Part shown: one piece after another, positions 62,934 through 64,000 of the stretch | Position numbering within the stretch: the first letter of the stretch is position 1 | Layout: each line of letters starts with the position of its first letter | Assembly: GCA_020086605.1 (NCBI GenBank) | Contig: JACBWW010000004.1 | Span: forward strand, 30,259,986-30,323,985 | Direction of reading: 5' to 3' | Length of the DNA stretch: 64,000 nucleotides | From: Lanius collurio | Lineage: Eukaryota > Chordata > Aves > Passeriformes > Laniidae | Made by a program: the position numbers and the translations under genes | The notes under the pieces: model-generated | The model's input: the letters and a program-made list of their open reading frames with translations, nothing else | Database searches by the model: none | Told to the model about the DNA's origin: nothing

Positions 62934-62982
62934 TGTCTGTCAACAGGCCCCACAAACACAGCTCTGTGCATGAGGATCTCTT

Positions 62983-64000
62983 TCAATGGCCACCGATCAG
63001 CAGTTGTTTGAGTCGATGTAGCAGGTGAATGTACTCGTGCCTTGCCTTCAAGTGGGCATCTGGATTGCTCACCAGGTGCTGAAAGAGGTTGAATTGCTCA
63101 GCCACATGGAAGTCTGAGGGCAAACTGATCTCCATAGGAAACCTCTCATTGCCTATGTTGATGTGGTTAAGTCGTTTTGTCTCCAGTGAGCAGTGAAGGT
63201 ACTTCAAGATATCCACCAGGCGCTGCCAGAAATCTCTCCTGTACCACGATGTCAGGGGTACAGTGTTCAGGAGGTGCATCACCACAGTCTTTAAGGTATA
63301 CCTAGAAAAACCTACACCCATCAGGATGTGAGTGAGGAGCTGCAGGCACTTGCAGTGCCTGCTGTCATGGGGGGCCTGCCTGGAAATGTGCCTGGAGAAT
63401 TTTGCCTCTGCCACTGCGTAAGTCTCAAGCCATGTTGTGCTTGGGATGACTACTTCTGTATGCTGGCTGCCCACAAAGATATCTGAGTCTCCTTGCCTCA
63501 CTCCAAACATCATCTCAACCATGAAGCTTTCCTTGTCTTTGCTTAGCTGAAATTTACAGGAGAGGCTGGAGGGCTGCAACATTAAATGGCAGTGGCAGGA
63601 CTCATGGCAGAAGCAACCAGGCTACTCTCACTAATTGATAGAACCAGTGGACAGTTTTCTCCACATCTAGATAGGAGCCAGTGCAGAGGGTGTGCAGGAG
63701 GCTGGGGTCCTGTTTCCTTCTCAGCTCCACCTCAGGGTGGTGGAGGAAACATAGCATGTTCTCCCCCAGCTCCTCCCTCGTGCAGGTGCACAGCAGCTCC
63801 ATATGGACAGAGAAGTTCCTCTGGCGCATCCCTGCAGTGTTCAGCTCCAGGTGGAAGGCATGTCCTGGAGGGGGACTCAGGGGTACAAGCACACAGTACA
63901 CAACATCTTCTGCATGGGGACTCCAGCCTTCAAAGGCGCTGCCCACTCCAATGGCTTGTTATGGTACTGGGTAGAAGCTGTTTGACAAGCCTTGTCCAAA
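62983..64000 (-). pseudogene. ITPRIPL1-like sequence, 5' truncated by window edge, one stop and one frameshift
   Basis: The minus strand encodes about 335 residues of the C-terminal half of an inositol 1,4,5-trisphosphate receptor-interacting protein-like 1 family member, in which a Mab-21-like fold is predicted. Recognisable blocks are AIGVGSAFEGWSP, HAFHLELNTAG, LCTCTREELGENMLCFLHHP, DPSLLHTLCTGSYLDVEKT and FGVRQGDSDIFVG. Translation from the window edge hits TAA at 63961-63959, just before QAIGVGSAFEG. It then runs to a TGA at 63604-63602, after QLVRVAWLLLP. From about 63610 a different frame continues through HESCHCHLMLQPSSLSCKFQ to a TGA (62982-62980) after LLIGGH. The two breaks suggest a pseudogene, though a sequencing error could explain either one. 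The sequence has no introns here, which agrees with the single coding exon of ITPRIPL1. Its place beside SIPA1L1 is not the ancestral position, so it is probably an inserted copy. Confidence 0.8.

Noticed and set aside
21093..62982. RGS6 exons expected downstream of SIPA1L1
   Set aside because: I looked for the recognisable N-terminal and DEP-domain coding blocks and saw none on either strand. The gene probably lies beyond the window.
1..64000. CRISPR arrays, phage genes, bacterial operons
   Set aside because: No regularly spaced direct repeats of the right size and no prokaryotic gene structure. The window is clearly vertebrate.

Overview
This is a piece of a vertebrate nuclear genome, most likely from a bird and probably a passerine. 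It has small coding exons with GT/AG boundaries, long AT-rich introns, CR1-type LINE fragments in minus orientation, and a decayed ITPRIPL1-like copy, a family I recall as strongly expanded in songbirds. There are no prokaryotic operons, phage genes or CRISPR arrays. Most long open frames here are chance frames in non-coding DNA.

Region 1 (1-21092, extending to about 21.35 kb or 23.05 kb with the 3' UTR) is the 3' third of SIPA1L1 (SPAR/E6TP1), the RapGAP- and PDZ-containing postsynaptic and junctional scaffold, on the + strand. I could join nine exons with consistent phases, giving 564 in-frame residues and a stop: 1198-1316, 3641-4080, 9915-10154, 11227-11392, 13971-14214, 17181-17327, 19514-19628, 20115-20196 and 20949-21092. 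They encode the serine-rich SPAR C-terminal region, including a DSGIDT motif like the beta-TrCP phosphodegron acted on after Plk2 phosphorylation, and the C-terminal coiled coil. The RapGAP and PDZ domains must lie upstream of the window.

Region 2 (about 23-62.8 kb) is a long intergenic stretch in which I recognise no protein-coding gene. In other amniotes SIPA1L1 is followed by RGS6, but I see no RGS6 exon here. The stretch holds a CR1 3' fragment near 25.6 kb, an older CR1-like fragment at 29.7-30.5 kb, and two nearly identical 36-bp blocks 2.6 kb apart. It also holds a CpG island at 33.2-33.7 kb with a good CTCF-type site and two candidate splice donors, a 77-bp tandem duplication at 41.2 kb next to a second CpG-rich block at 41.75-42.4 kb that looks partly LTR-like, and a TG/TA microsatellite at 47.5 kb.

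Region 3 (62983-64000, minus strand, cut by the window edge) is the C-terminal half of an ITPRIPL1-like coding sequence with one in-frame stop and one frameshift. A 3 x 35-bp tandem repeat lies just past its 3' end.

I found no convincing undescribed biological system. The parts most worth a second look are the two orphan CpG islands and the broken ITPRIPL1-like copy.
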